Shown here: in pieces, positions 37,735-45,663 of the stretch
How the letters are laid out: each line of letters starts with the position of its first letter
Position numbering within the stretch: position 1 is the stretch's first letter
NCBI RefSeq assembly: GCF_018448935.1
Contig: NZ_RCWC01000023.1
Coordinates: 1 to 64,000, forward strand
Length of the DNA stretch: 64,000 nucleotides
Direction of reading: 5' to 3'
DNA from: Photorhabdus noenieputensis
GTDB lineage: Bacteria > Pseudomonadota > Gammaproteobacteria > Enterobacterales > Enterobacteriaceae
The notes under the pieces: model-generated
Databases searched by the model: none
Seen by the model: the letters and a program-made list of their open reading frames with translations, nothing else
Told to the model about the DNA's origin: nothing
Made by a program: the position numbers and the translations under genes

Positions 37735-38430
37735 TTAATTCATATTTAACCACTCGATGAGCGCTTTGTTCACTTCTTCTGGCTGCTCAAGTGTTGTGGC
37801 ATGTCCACACGAATATAATTTAATTAATTTTGCGTTTGGTATCTTTTCAGCCATTTCTTCTGAATGTTCAGGTGGAGTTATAGTGTCACTATCACCGACA
37901 AGAACCAATGTAGGTACACTGATATGGGTTAAAATATTTCGATTATCTGTACGATTACCCAAGGCTTTGGATTGACGAACATAAGCGTCAAAGCCAGTTT
38001 CTTTCCCCATACGAATAATAGTATTTATAAGATTTTTATCGTGCTGACGAGATTTGTGCACTCCTGCGGTGGCCATATCTTTCAAGATTTCTTCGAAATT
38101 TTCCAGTGTGGTTTTATTTAGTAAATTCTCTCTCATCTCTTTTTGTTCTTCTGTCTCTGGACGTGCAGAGCTATTCAGTAAAGCTAATCGGCTTACGCGT
38201 TCCGGAGCTAACTTCATTATTTCCAGACAAATGAAACCTCCCATAGACATGCCAGCAAGAGAAAAATAGGGAGGTGCCTTCTGGATGATATCTTTCGCTA
38301 TTTCTGTAAGACTACTGCCTTCCAGTATTGATGGTATTGTGACAGAACCATGCTTCCAAAGATTAGGGATTTGGTAGGTAAATAACTCAGATGTGCATAA
38401 ATGACCGGGGATGATGATTATTGGTTCCAT
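37735..38430 (-). CDS. Alpha/beta hydrolase
   Basis: 231 aa. Opens PIIIIPGHLCTSELF (oxyanion loop), nucleophile LAGMSMGGFICLEIM, acid VLVGDSDTITPPEHSEE, His SCGHATTLEQPEEVN. A compact lid-poor hydrolase like esterase or 3-oxoadipate enol-lactonase relatives. AAGGA lies 8 bases before the ATG. First gene of the operon with 36732-37670 and 35822-36715. Not recognised beyond the superfamily. Confidence 0.82.
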   Translation of the reverse strand: MEPIIIIPGHLCTSELFTYQIPNLWKHGSVTIPSILEGSSLTEIAKDIIQKAPPYFSLAGMSMGGFICLEIMKLAPERVSRLALLNSSARPETEEQKEMRENLLNKTTLENFEEILKDMATAGVHKSRQHDKNLINTIIRMGKETGFDAYVRQSKALGNRTDNRNILTHISVPTLVLVGDSDTITPPEHSEEMAEKIPNAKLIKLYSCGHATTLEQPEEVNKALIEWLNMN

Positions 38431-38841
38431 ATCAGATTTCCTTGCATTAATATTACTGTTTTTTTATACAGTACGGCATATAAAAAGTCAACTTTTTAGT
38501 ATTTATTAGAAAACAGTAGCATGCCTACGGTGTGAGCTAAGACGCTGTAAGAAGAGTGCGCTATATTGAGATTGAATGATTTTATAAAAAATATTTATTT
38601 GTTTGGGGATGATTTTAATTGTCCCTGTTTTATTTGTGAATGTTAATTTTTTATATGAGAAAAATTAAAAGATATTAGATTGCCTTAACGATAGTTATAA
38701 GCATAGGTATATAGGTATAAAGAAAGGGGGGCGTATCTGTTAGTTCGCTTCGCTTACTGCTTAACAAGGTTGCCCCTGAGCAGCCCTATCCCCCCTTTTT
38801 TATCGGCAAATTCAGTAAATAAAATCGATAGAAAAGGCGAT
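38431..38841. other. Gap upstream of hydrolase operon
   Basis: About 410 bp, AT-rich, with promoter space for the leftward operon and a strong G/C-run hairpin at 38723-38801. No protein gene seen. Confidence 0.45.
38723..38801. ncRNA. Candidate small RNA or bidirectional terminator with G6/C6 stem
   Basis: AAAGGGGGG (38723-38731) can pair with CCCCCCTTT (38790-38798), closing a ~58-base loop that has its own pairing (gcttcgc; gcccctgagcagccc). On the + strand it ends in T6, as a stand-alone small RNA would. On the - strand it lies just past the phnA stop and could be its terminator. Transcription unknown. Confidence 0.35.
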
Positions 38842-39063
38842 TTATCCTACTTTTTTCAGAAAACAGGTTTTCAATACCAACCCTCTGATTTTATCTGCGT
38901 TACATTCGATTTCATCTTCACGATGGGTAAGACGGATATTTTTAATCAAAGTACCGCGTTTTAACGTTGCTGATGTGCCTTTTACTTTTAAATCTTTGAT
39001 GACCTGTACAGAATCGCCATCATTAAGTAGGGTGCCATTGCTGTCTTTTACTTCGGTATCCAT
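38842..39063 (-). CDS. PhnA-domain protein (short form)
   Basis: 73 aa. VKDSNGTLLNDGDSVQVIKD and LKVKGTSATLKRGTLIKNIR match the C-terminal SH3-like PhnA domain of E. coli YjdM, including the small zinc-independent core. The ~40-residue N-terminal zinc ribbon of YjdM is missing, but the start METs with a good leader (GAGGAAATAATAAAATGG region), so this is a short form rather than a broken one. Despite the PhnA name, a role in phosphonate use is not established. Confidence 0.8.
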   Translation of the reverse strand: MDTEVKDSNGTLLNDGDSVQVIKDLKVKGTSATLKRGTLIKNIRLTHREDEIECNADKIRGLVLKTCFLKKVG

Positions 39064-39215
39064 TTTATTATTTCCTCAAGTTATTTCTGAAAATAAGTGT
39101 GGATTATAGACAATTTGTGCTGATTTTTAAAGGATATGGTGAAATTTGTCCGTGTCGAGGGCATCTTGTGATGTTTTGCCATGTCGGAGTCTTGGGGGGT
39201 GAGAGATGTAAACAA

Positions 39216-39236
39216 GCCCCTATTGCTAGCAGGGGC
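39216..39236 (-). terminator. Terminator of dps
   Basis: GCCCCT...AGGGGC hairpin followed leftward by TTGTTT, 41 bases past the dps stop. Confidence 0.7.
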
Positions 39237-39276
39237 CTGTAAGTTTCAGAGCTCTTAATTGGCGGCTCTTTATATT

Positions 39277-39783
39277 TTACTGCTCAACGCTTGCTTCAAT
39301 AAACCATAAGAATTTGTCGAGATCACGGGAGGCGGCGGTTAACATATCTGCGGTGTTTTCATCCTCAACTTCATCCATCGCTTTACGAATATCATTAGCG
39401 ACAACAGCATAACGGTCGGCCAATGCTTTTAGATGATCCTGCACGTCATGGATATTTGTTGGGTAGCTTTTCAGTACTGTGTGTCTATTAACTTCTTGTA
39501 CAGTACCGAAAGCTATTCCACCAAGTTGTACGACTCTTTCGGCAAAAGTATCTGTATGTTCAGTAATCGTGGCACGAAAGGTATCCAGCATTTCATGGAT
39601 GGAAATGAAATTTCTGCCGCGCATGTTCCAATGTGCTTGTTTGGTAAGCAGAGAAAGATCAATAAATTGGATCACCATGTGGTTCAGAATTTCAATTGTT
39701 TCCTGCTTAATGTCGTCATCGACATCATTACGAGTATAAAGTAGTGTGGATGCCTCTGTTTTGATTAATTTGGCAGTCTCCAT
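39277..39783 (-). CDS. dps: DNA starvation/stationary phase protection protein Dps
   Basis: 168 aa ferritin-like protein forming a 12-mer that binds DNA and oxidises Fe2+ with H2O2. Ferroxidase ligands are seen in [24 protein letters not shown] (His, Asp, Glu). The N-terminal tail carries Lys residues ([11 protein letters not shown]) for DNA binding. It matches E. coli Dps along its length. As in E. coli it is followed by rhtA on the same strand order. Usually induced by OxyR and sigma-S. Confidence 0.96.
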   Translation of the reverse strand: METAKLIKTEASTLLYTRNDVDDDIKQETIEILNHMVIQFIDLSLLTKQAHWNMRGRNFISIHEMLDTFRATITEHTDTFAERVVQLGGIAFGTVQEVNRHTVLKSYPTNIHDVQDHLKALADRYAVVANDIRKAMDEVEDENTADMLTAASRDLDKFLWFIEASVEQ

Positions 39784-40005
39784 AATAATTTTCCCTTGGT
39801 GTTAATAATGAGTTTATCATTGAAGAGATGAATGTAACTCGATATTAGTCTTAAATCATATAGTTTATTCCTATTAAATCAATAGTTAATTTTTATAGGA
39901 AAATATTTACGATGAAATTCTTAGAGTAATATTGAAAAATATAATAATTTATTAGGTGAATTTGTATAGGTGATTTAATCATGAATGAGTTTTTTTATTT
40001 ATAAA

Positions 40006-40036
40006 AAACCGGAGAATAACGCTATTACTCCGGTTT
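40006..40036 (-). terminator. Terminator of rhtA
   Basis: AAACCGGAG/CTCCGGTTT 9-bp stem followed leftward by a T-run (TTTTTTATAAAT), 28 bases past the rhtA stop. Strong intrinsic terminator. Confidence 0.85.
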
Positions 40037-40063
40037 CCATTTTATCTTGATTAAATAAAATGA

Positions 40064-40957
40064 TTAATCGACTTCGGTGATTTTGGGTTTTCCTTTTATC
40101 GTTGACGTAGAACCAATGGAGGCAAAAATAATGCAGAGCAGTGCCAGCCATTGAGTTATAGTCAAATGTTCATTCAGAAACACAATACCAGATAACGCAC
40201 CTAGCGCAGGTTCAAGGCTCATCAGAGTACCAAATGTCTGTGCAGGTAAACGAGTCAGAGCAATCATTTCCAGTGTATACGGGAATGCAGTAGACAGAAT
40301 CGCAATTGCCAGTGCCAGAGGGAGAATGGACATATCAAATAATAGTTCTGGCCCTGTTTGTATCAAACCGACAGGGAAAAATATCATAGCAGCGATAAAT
40401 GAACCAATAGATACAGTTGCTGCACCATGACCTGCACCAGCGCGTTGGCCGAAAATAATATACAGTGCCCAGCAAACACCCGCGCTGAGTGCGTAAATAA
40501 TCCCTATGGGATCTAAACTATCAATATTATTACTGCCAATGGGCAGCAGGAAAGCTAAGCCAGCGATAACCAATGCCACCCAAAGAAAATCTATTGGTCG
40601 GCGTGATGAGAACATTGCTACAGCCAATGGGCCGGTAAATTCAAGAGCCACGGCAATGCCTAAAGGAATAGTTGCCAGTGCCATATAGAATGTGTAATTC
40701 ATTGCGCCAAGAGCAATACCATATGTAAGCAGTGGCATGATTGATTTTCGGCTAAAACGCAGACGCCAGGGTTTAAAAATAATAAACAGAATGATAGTAC
40801 CAAGACCTAGGCGCAGTGCGGTAACACCCGGTGCACCGATGACCGGAAATAGTGTCTTGGCAAGAGAAGCACCGCTCTGAATTGATGTCATGGCAAGCAA
40901 TAACAGTATTACAGGTATTAATGGAAAGGCACTCTTTTGGAGCTTGGAAGAAGACAT
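40064..40957 (-). CDS. rhtA: Threonine/homoserine exporter RhtA
   Basis: 297 aa, ten predicted membrane helices in two EamA repeats. Close match to E. coli RhtA: MTSIQSGASLAKTLFPVIGA, PLGIAVALEFTGPLAVAMFS, IYIIFGQRAGAGHG and LSTAFPYTLEMIALTRLP. Exports threonine, homoserine and analogues from the cytoplasm. E. coli has ompX beside it; no ompX is present in the adjacent 425-bp gap. Confidence 0.94.
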   Translation of the reverse strand: MSSSKLQKSAFPLIPVILLLLAMTSIQSGASLAKTLFPVIGAPGVTALRLGLGTIILFIIFKPWRLRFSRKSIMPLLTYGIALGAMNYTFYMALATIPLGIAVALEFTGPLAVAMFSSRRPIDFLWVALVIAGLAFLLPIGSNNIDSLDPIGIIYALSAGVCWALYIIFGQRAGAGHGAATVSIGSFIAAMIFFPVGLIQTGPELLFDMSILPLALAIAILSTAFPYTLEMIALTRLPAQTFGTLMSLEPALGALSGIVFLNEHLTITQWLALLCIIFASIGSTSTIKGKPKITEVD

Positions 40958-41383
40958 CCGGGCAAAACCTCAATTAAAATCAAGTGATCTGACCGATAAT
41001 CTTCGCAGTGAAACGTAGATAACTCAATAGGTTTAGAGAATATAATTTTAGCGAAATATTTTTAATTTATTAGATTATATTATATGGTTATAGTGAAATT
41101 AAATTTTATTGTTGAAATATAATTCTGATATAAATCTTCATTGTATTTTAATATGTTGGTAATTTAGGGATCACAAGTAACAAAGGTATTTATTGCAATC
41201 TGATTGATATTTAATTTCATATCATAATAATTAAGTATAAGTTATGATTAATGCTAATATATTGAATATGAAAAAACCATTCTTACTTTGCTTGGTATCA
41301 GTTTTATAAGTGAGTTGTATGATGGTGATATTAACGTATAATCTTGATTTTCATGTGAAGATAAAGTGACAGGAGCTGAGATA
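40958..41383. other. AT-rich gap between rhtA and LOG gene
   Basis: About 425 bp, very AT-rich, presumably holding the divergent promoters. No gene, repeat or RNA recognised. Confidence 0.4.
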
Positions 41384-41947
41384 ATGAAAAGTATTGCTGT
41401 TTATTGTGGTTCAAGTTTGGGTATATCTGAAATCTATAAGGAAAATGTCATTATCTTCGCAAAGGAATTGGTTAAACGTAATCTTACGCTCATTTATGGT
41501 GGTGCCAGTGTAGGTATTATGGGAACTGTTGCTAATACGGTTTTATCAGAAGGCGGGAAAGTAATTGGTGTTATTCCAACATTATTGGAAGCCCGGGAAA
41601 TATCACATAAAAATCTGACTGAATTATACGTTGTCGAAACTATGCATCAGCGTAAAAACAAAATGATTGAGTTGGCTGATGGTTTTGTTGCTTTACCTGG
41701 TGGTTTTGGTACGTTAGAAGAGTTTAGCGAGGTATTTACCTGGAGTCAGATTGGGTTACATACGAAACCTTGCGGTATTCTTAATATTAATAACTTTTAT
41801 GATCCACTCATTGCTATGATTAATAAAATGGCTGATGAACAATTCTTGCATGAAAAGTATCGTCATATGGCAATAATTGAGCAAGATCCTGCCATCTTAC
41901 TCGATCGTTTTGATGCTTATCGAGCACCATCTGTAAAAACATATTAA
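41384..41947 (+). CDS. LOG-family (TIGR00730) nucleotide 5'-monophosphate phosphoribohydrolase-like protein
   Basis: 187 aa from ATG 41384, which has AGGAG 8 bases upstream; the earlier GTG at 41366 would include that site. Rossmann fold with IAVYCGSSLG, YGGASVGIMG and the LOG signature LPGGFGTLEEF; MHQRKNKM carries the family Arg/Lys. Plant LOG enzymes release cytokinin bases from nucleotides. Bacterial members cleave AMP to adenine and ribose-5-phosphate. Physiological role here unknown. Confidence 0.9.
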   Translation: MKSIAVYCGSSLGISEIYKENVIIFAKELVKRNLTLIYGGASVGIMGTVANTVLSEGGKVIGVIPTLLEAREISHKNLTELYVVETMHQRKNKMIELADGFVALPGGFGTLEEFSEVFTWSQIGLHTKPCGILNINNFYDPLIAMINKMADEQFLHEKYRHMAIIEQDPAILLDRFDAYRAPSVKTY

Positions 41948-42274
41948 CATCAATTTCATAGTGAAAAAGCAATATCATTGTAATGTGTAAATAAGGAACC
42001 AAAAAATAAAACTTGAGCTGATAAGAGAATTAAATATAGTGGCTAGAAATCACTATTTGAATCAGGTTGAGTTAATTATATTAGCCAAAATGGAGATACG
42101 ATCCACTTTAATGAAAGAGAGGATGATATAGAAATGAGAGAAATAATCAGCATTCACCTTTTATTAAGGTAGATACAGATATTGCTTCTAGAAATAAATA
42201 AACCATTCCTGTTGCATAAATATTTATTTAAATATTTTATCACAGGAATGGTTGTTAATATTAATGGTTAAATA
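41948..42274. other. AT-rich gap, 327 bp
   Basis: Holds the terminator of the leftward aegerolysin-like gene (42201-42253). Otherwise no recognisable feature. Confidence 0.4.
42201..42253 (-). terminator. Terminator of aegerolysin-like gene
   Basis: AACCATTCCTGT (42201-42212) pairs perfectly with ACAGGAATGGTT (42242-42253), 22 bases beyond the stop codon, with an AT-rich loop. Followed leftward by TTATTTATTTC. Confidence 0.75.
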
Positions 42275-42685
42275 TTAGCTTACAATCATATATTCTACTA
42301 TTGGATTGTTACCGCCATCCGCTGTATAGGATAAGTGTAAATCATCACCTAAATAATCGGTTGAGATTGAGTAGCTGCTGCTGCCAATCAAAGGATTGTT
42401 CCATGTAATATAGATACTATAGATTTCGCCTTTGCTATCTACAAATACATAGGTACAACGTCCTGCAACACCACCTAACAGGCTGTTTGAATCACTTCTC
42501 CAAATCGCTTTTCCAGGTGTGTTATCATGGCTTCTATTAATTACTTGAGGAGGAAGAGTGGTCCACTCACCTTGATCCAAACGGATAGAATCCTGAATAA
42601 GTTTAAGTTTATATGGTGATTTGTTAGTTACTTTTGCAATAACGCTGATTGGTGCTTTTAAGGAAATTGCTTCGATCTCTGACAT
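42275..42685 (-). CDS. Aegerolysin / ET79 crystal-protein-like small beta-sandwich protein
   Basis: 136 aa, no signal peptide, AGAGG ribosome-binding site. The pattern GEWTTLPPQVI, GKAIWRSDSNSLLGGVAGRC and YVFVDSKGEIYSIYITWNNP then LIGSSSYS fits small lipid-binding beta-sandwich toxins, aegerolysins and Bt ET79-type crystal proteins, in both length and order of motifs; actinoporin-like folds share the look. Aegerolysins bind membrane lipids and in several systems pair with a MACPF protein to make a pore. It is a lone gene in AT-rich DNA. The family call comes from pattern memory only. Confidence 0.5.
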   Translation of the reverse strand: MSEIEAISLKAPISVIAKVTNKSPYKLKLIQDSIRLDQGEWTTLPPQVINRSHDNTPGKAIWRSDSNSLLGGVAGRCTYVFVDSKGEIYSIYITWNNPLIGSSSYSISTDYLGDDLHLSYTADGGNNPIVEYMIVS

Positions 42686-43846
42686 GATATTACCTCTTGT
42701 AATTGATTTTAAAAGTATAATTATTAAATTCCAAGATTTTAATTCAACCGGTTATGGTTATATAAAATAACTTGGGATGGAACCAACCTTCTTAGCTATA
42801 TTTGATAGCTTATTTTTACTTCTTATTAGAATTCCATTTCTTTATATTTCCTGAATTTCAATCTTTTTATATCTCAGTCTTTTTACTTATTGCTACCACC
42901 ATTTTATTATTGTTCTTAATAATTTTTATCCTTTTAAAAGATCGAAATTAAAAACAAACTATTTATTAAATGGTGTAGATTAAAATCTTTATTTTGCCTC
43001 GATGTTTTTTAAGATACCTTTTCTCTCAGATAAAAGTCAATTTTTTTACTCTTTGTATTTTATTATAAAATAACAACCGGTTAATTATATTTTTGTACTT
43101 AAAAACGTAGATGTAGATGATAAAATATGTCTATGTTTTTAATAACTAATATATAAAACAACTATAATGGCAAATAAAAATAGGTTGCTAAGTCTATGAT
43201 GAATTAATAATAATTTTATTGTTTTTTTGAACATTAATGCATCATTATATTGATGAAATGTTAATGCATTGTAATATTGAATGAGTATAAATGAGTAACA
43301 GATTGTATTTATTTTGAGTAGCGATAAACGCACTAATTTTATAAGTCTTTCTTATTGCTAATAAGTTTGCTGATTTATTGATTAACAGATATTTGGATAG
43401 TGAGTAATATTATATTAACTATAGGGACTATTACACCCTTGATGAAAATATTATAAAAAAATGAAATTGTTATAAATGTAATGTCATTGGTCATTAATAT
43501 ATTTATTTGCGGTGTGGCATTATTGATTTTTCTTGTTTTCTTCTTCGTGTCTGATTTGAGAGCACATTCTGAATCAAATTAAATCATATCACGATATCGT
43601 TTTGTCATTCAGAGTACCAACAGGAAGCTTGTTGCAGTTTTATTAAAAGTAAAAAATCAAAGCAGTTTATTTTTAATGACGTATTATTCTATTGATAAGT
43701 TGCCGGTGTAACATGCGCTTTAGAGTGACGCTTAAATCAGTAAGAAACGGGTCGCAAGTGGTGTTAGCAGGGAATTTCCTAATTTTTTTGCCGACTGAAA
43801 ATTTTCGTTTTAAATTATAGACGACTGGTCTAATTCAGTATAAGTT
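42686..43846. other. 1.16-kb AT-rich non-coding region
   Basis: The longest gene-free stretch in the window. It is very AT-rich, and its short open frames lack ribosome-binding sites and family likeness. It contains the promoter region of the aegerolysin-like gene on the left and the NemR-type operator at the right end (43818-43832). No ERIC or IS end recognised. Confidence 0.45.
43818..43832. promoter_or_regulatory. NemR-type operator upstream of tetR gene
   Basis: tagacgactggtcta, an inverted repeat TAGAC-N5-GTCTA, 14 bases before the regulator start. The identical 15-mer recurs at 44510 before curA. It matches the E. coli NemR box. Confidence 0.8.
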
Positions 43847-44452
43847 ATGTTTATGCAAATGAATAGAAATCCCCAAGATATCCGTCAGCACATCCTGGAC
43901 ATTGCCCAGCAAATTATTGGATGTAAAGGCTTTTCAGCCGTCGGACTTAATGAAATTTTAAAAGCGGCAGAAGTGCCGAAAGGCTCGTTTTACCATTATT
44001 TCGCGTCGAAAGATGCATTTGGTGCCGCTATGCTTGAAGATTACTTTACGCACCATCTCGAAAGGATGGATAACGTCATGGCGCGTAAGGAATGGACAGC
44101 GAAAGAGAATTTAATGCAGTACTGGCAAGGTTGGTTGGAGCCGTTAGAAGACGGTACTGTTTGTGGGCAAAAGTGTTTGGCAGTTAAGCTCGGTGCTGAG
44201 GTGAGTGATCTATCTATAGCGATGCGCTTGGTGTTGGAGAATGGGACCAAGAGTATTGTTATGCGACTTGCCTCTGTCGTGGAAAGCATTGTCCATGAGG
44301 GGGGATTGGACTGTTCTGTTGAGGAGGCTTTTCCGCTGGCTGAAGCGTTATATCAGACTTGGTTAGGGGCTAGCCTGATGGCAAAGATCACCCAGAGTAG
44401 CGCACCGTTACAAAGTGCTATGGCTACCACGAAGCGATTATTGAATGCATAG
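43847..44452 (+). CDS. TetR-family electrophile-sensing regulator, NemR-like
   Basis: 201 aa. TetR DNA-binding domain (residues ~10-55; GLNEILKAAEVPKGSFYHYF) nearly as in NemR, and the redox region CGQKCLAVKLGAEVSDLS. The second Cys there aligns with the reactive Cys106 of E. coli NemR, which senses hypochlorite, quinones and methylglyoxal. The start may be the ATG at 43847, 43853 or 43859. Autoregulation is implied by the operator just upstream. Followed by a terminator, then curA and yqhD under a second copy of the operator. Confidence 0.87.
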   Translation: MFMQMNRNPQDIRQHILDIAQQIIGCKGFSAVGLNEILKAAEVPKGSFYHYFASKDAFGAAMLEDYFTHHLERMDNVMARKEWTAKENLMQYWQGWLEPLEDGTVCGQKCLAVKLGAEVSDLSIAMRLVLENGTKSIVMRLASVVESIVHEGGLDCSVEEAFPLAEALYQTWLGASLMAKITQSSAPLQSAMATTKRLLNA

Positions 44453-44457
44453 CGAAT

Positions 44458-44497
44458 AAAAACACTGTTGGAAGTCACTATTCATCAGTGTTTTTTT
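44458..44497 (+). terminator. Terminator of the NemR-like gene
   Basis: AAAAACACTG (44458-44467) pairs with CAGTGTTTTT (44486-44495) and continues as a T-run, directly after the regulator stop. It separates the regulator from curA. Confidence 0.85.
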
Positions 44498-44509
44498 ATA
44501 CCTAATGAT

Positions 44510-44524
44510 TAGACGACTGGTCTA
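44510..44524. promoter_or_regulatory. NemR-type operator upstream of curA
   Basis: tagacgactggtcta, identical to the operator at 43818-43832, 49 bases before the curA start. Implies shared repression by the adjacent TetR protein. Confidence 0.8.
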
Positions 44525-44573
44525 CTTTTGGTATCCCAATGATACTGACTTTTAATGTTGAAGGAGAAGATGA

Positions 44574-45611
44574 ATGTTTCAAACACAACAAATAAATCGC
44601 CGTATCGTCTTGGCTTCACGTCCGCATGGTTCCCCGACACTGACCAATTTTCGTCTGGAACAGCAATCTATTCCTGAGATAAAGGAGAAAGAATTGCTGT
44701 TACGCAGTGTTTTTCTTTCGCTAGATCCTTACATGCGTGGGCGAATGAGTGATGAACCATCTTATGTGCCACCGGTAGAGCTTGATAGCGTTATGGTTGG
44801 TGCAACAGTGAGTCGGGTTGTGTCTTCAAATCATCGGAGATATCAGGTGGGTGATTGGGTACTGGCATATAGCGGTTGGCAGGATTATGCCGTTTCCGAT
44901 GGTAGCGGCCTTCTCAACTTAGGCCAATCGCCTGTTCACCCATCCTACCAATTAGGGTTGTTCGGTATGCCTGGCCTTACTGCTTATACCGGGCTGTTGG
45001 ATATCGGTCAACCCAAGGCTGGTGAAACATTAGTTGTTGCTGCGGCAACGGGTCCGGTTGGTGCAACGGTTGGTCAGATCGGCAAGCTTAAAGGTTGTTA
45101 TGTCGTTGGCGTAGCGGGTAGTGCAGAAAAGTGTCGCCATGCTGTTGATGTATTAGGATTCGATGTTTGCCTTGACCACCATGCTCCAGACTTTGCAGAA
45201 CAGTTGTGTAAGGTTTGTTCGAAGGGGATTGATATTTATTTTGAAAATGTGGGCGGCAAGGTATTTGACGCTGTTTTGCCGTTACTGAATGACTTTGCAC
45301 GTGTTCCGGTTTGTGGAATGGTGTCTTACTACAATTCCACTAACCTTCCAGAAGGGCCAGATCGCTTGTTTTTGTTGATGAATAAACTACTGCGGAAGCG
45401 AATTCGGATGGAAGGATTCATTGTTACTGATAACTATACTCGGCGTTTTGATGAATTCTTACGTGATATGTCCGCATGGTTTGATGATGGCAAGATAAAA
45501 TATCGTGAAGAAGTAGTGTCAGGTTTGGAAAATGCTCCAGAGGCGTTTATTGGCCTGTTACAAGGCCGTAATTTTGGCAAGTTAGTCGTCCGTGTCGGCC
45601 CTGATAATTAA
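44574..45611 (+). CDS. curA: NADPH-dependent enone reductase CurA (medium-chain reductase)
   Basis: 345 aa. Zinc-free MDR reductase, very close to E. coli CurA/YncB: RIVLASRPHGSPT, LSLDPYMRGRMSDEPSY, cofactor loop AATGPVGATVGQIGKLKGC and IDIYFENVGGKVFDAVLPLL. Reduces double bonds of alpha,beta-unsaturated ketones (curcumin, alkenals). GGAGA precedes the ATG. Predicted to be derepressed by electrophiles through the operator at 44510. yqhD follows 52 bases later. Confidence 0.93.
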   Translation: MFQTQQINRRIVLASRPHGSPTLTNFRLEQQSIPEIKEKELLLRSVFLSLDPYMRGRMSDEPSYVPPVELDSVMVGATVSRVVSSNHRRYQVGDWVLAYSGWQDYAVSDGSGLLNLGQSPVHPSYQLGLFGMPGLTAYTGLLDIGQPKAGETLVVAAATGPVGATVGQIGKLKGCYVVGVAGSAEKCRHAVDVLGFDVCLDHHAPDFAEQLCKVCSKGIDIYFENVGGKVFDAVLPLLNDFARVPVCGMVSYYNSTNLPEGPDRLFLLMNKLLRKRIRMEGFIVTDNYTRRFDEFLRDMSAWFDDGKIKYREEVVSGLENAPEAFIGLLQGRNFGKLVVRVGPDN

Positions 45612-45663
45612 ATGCTACTAGACATATTAAAGGGTCATATTCGACCTATACAGCGAGGTAGTT

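Noticed and set aside
42840-43340. Short AT-rich open frames (e.g. reverse 43139-43333, hydrophobic)
   Set aside because: Hydrophobic, low-complexity translation of AT-rich DNA with no ribosome-binding site and no family likeness; likely chance.
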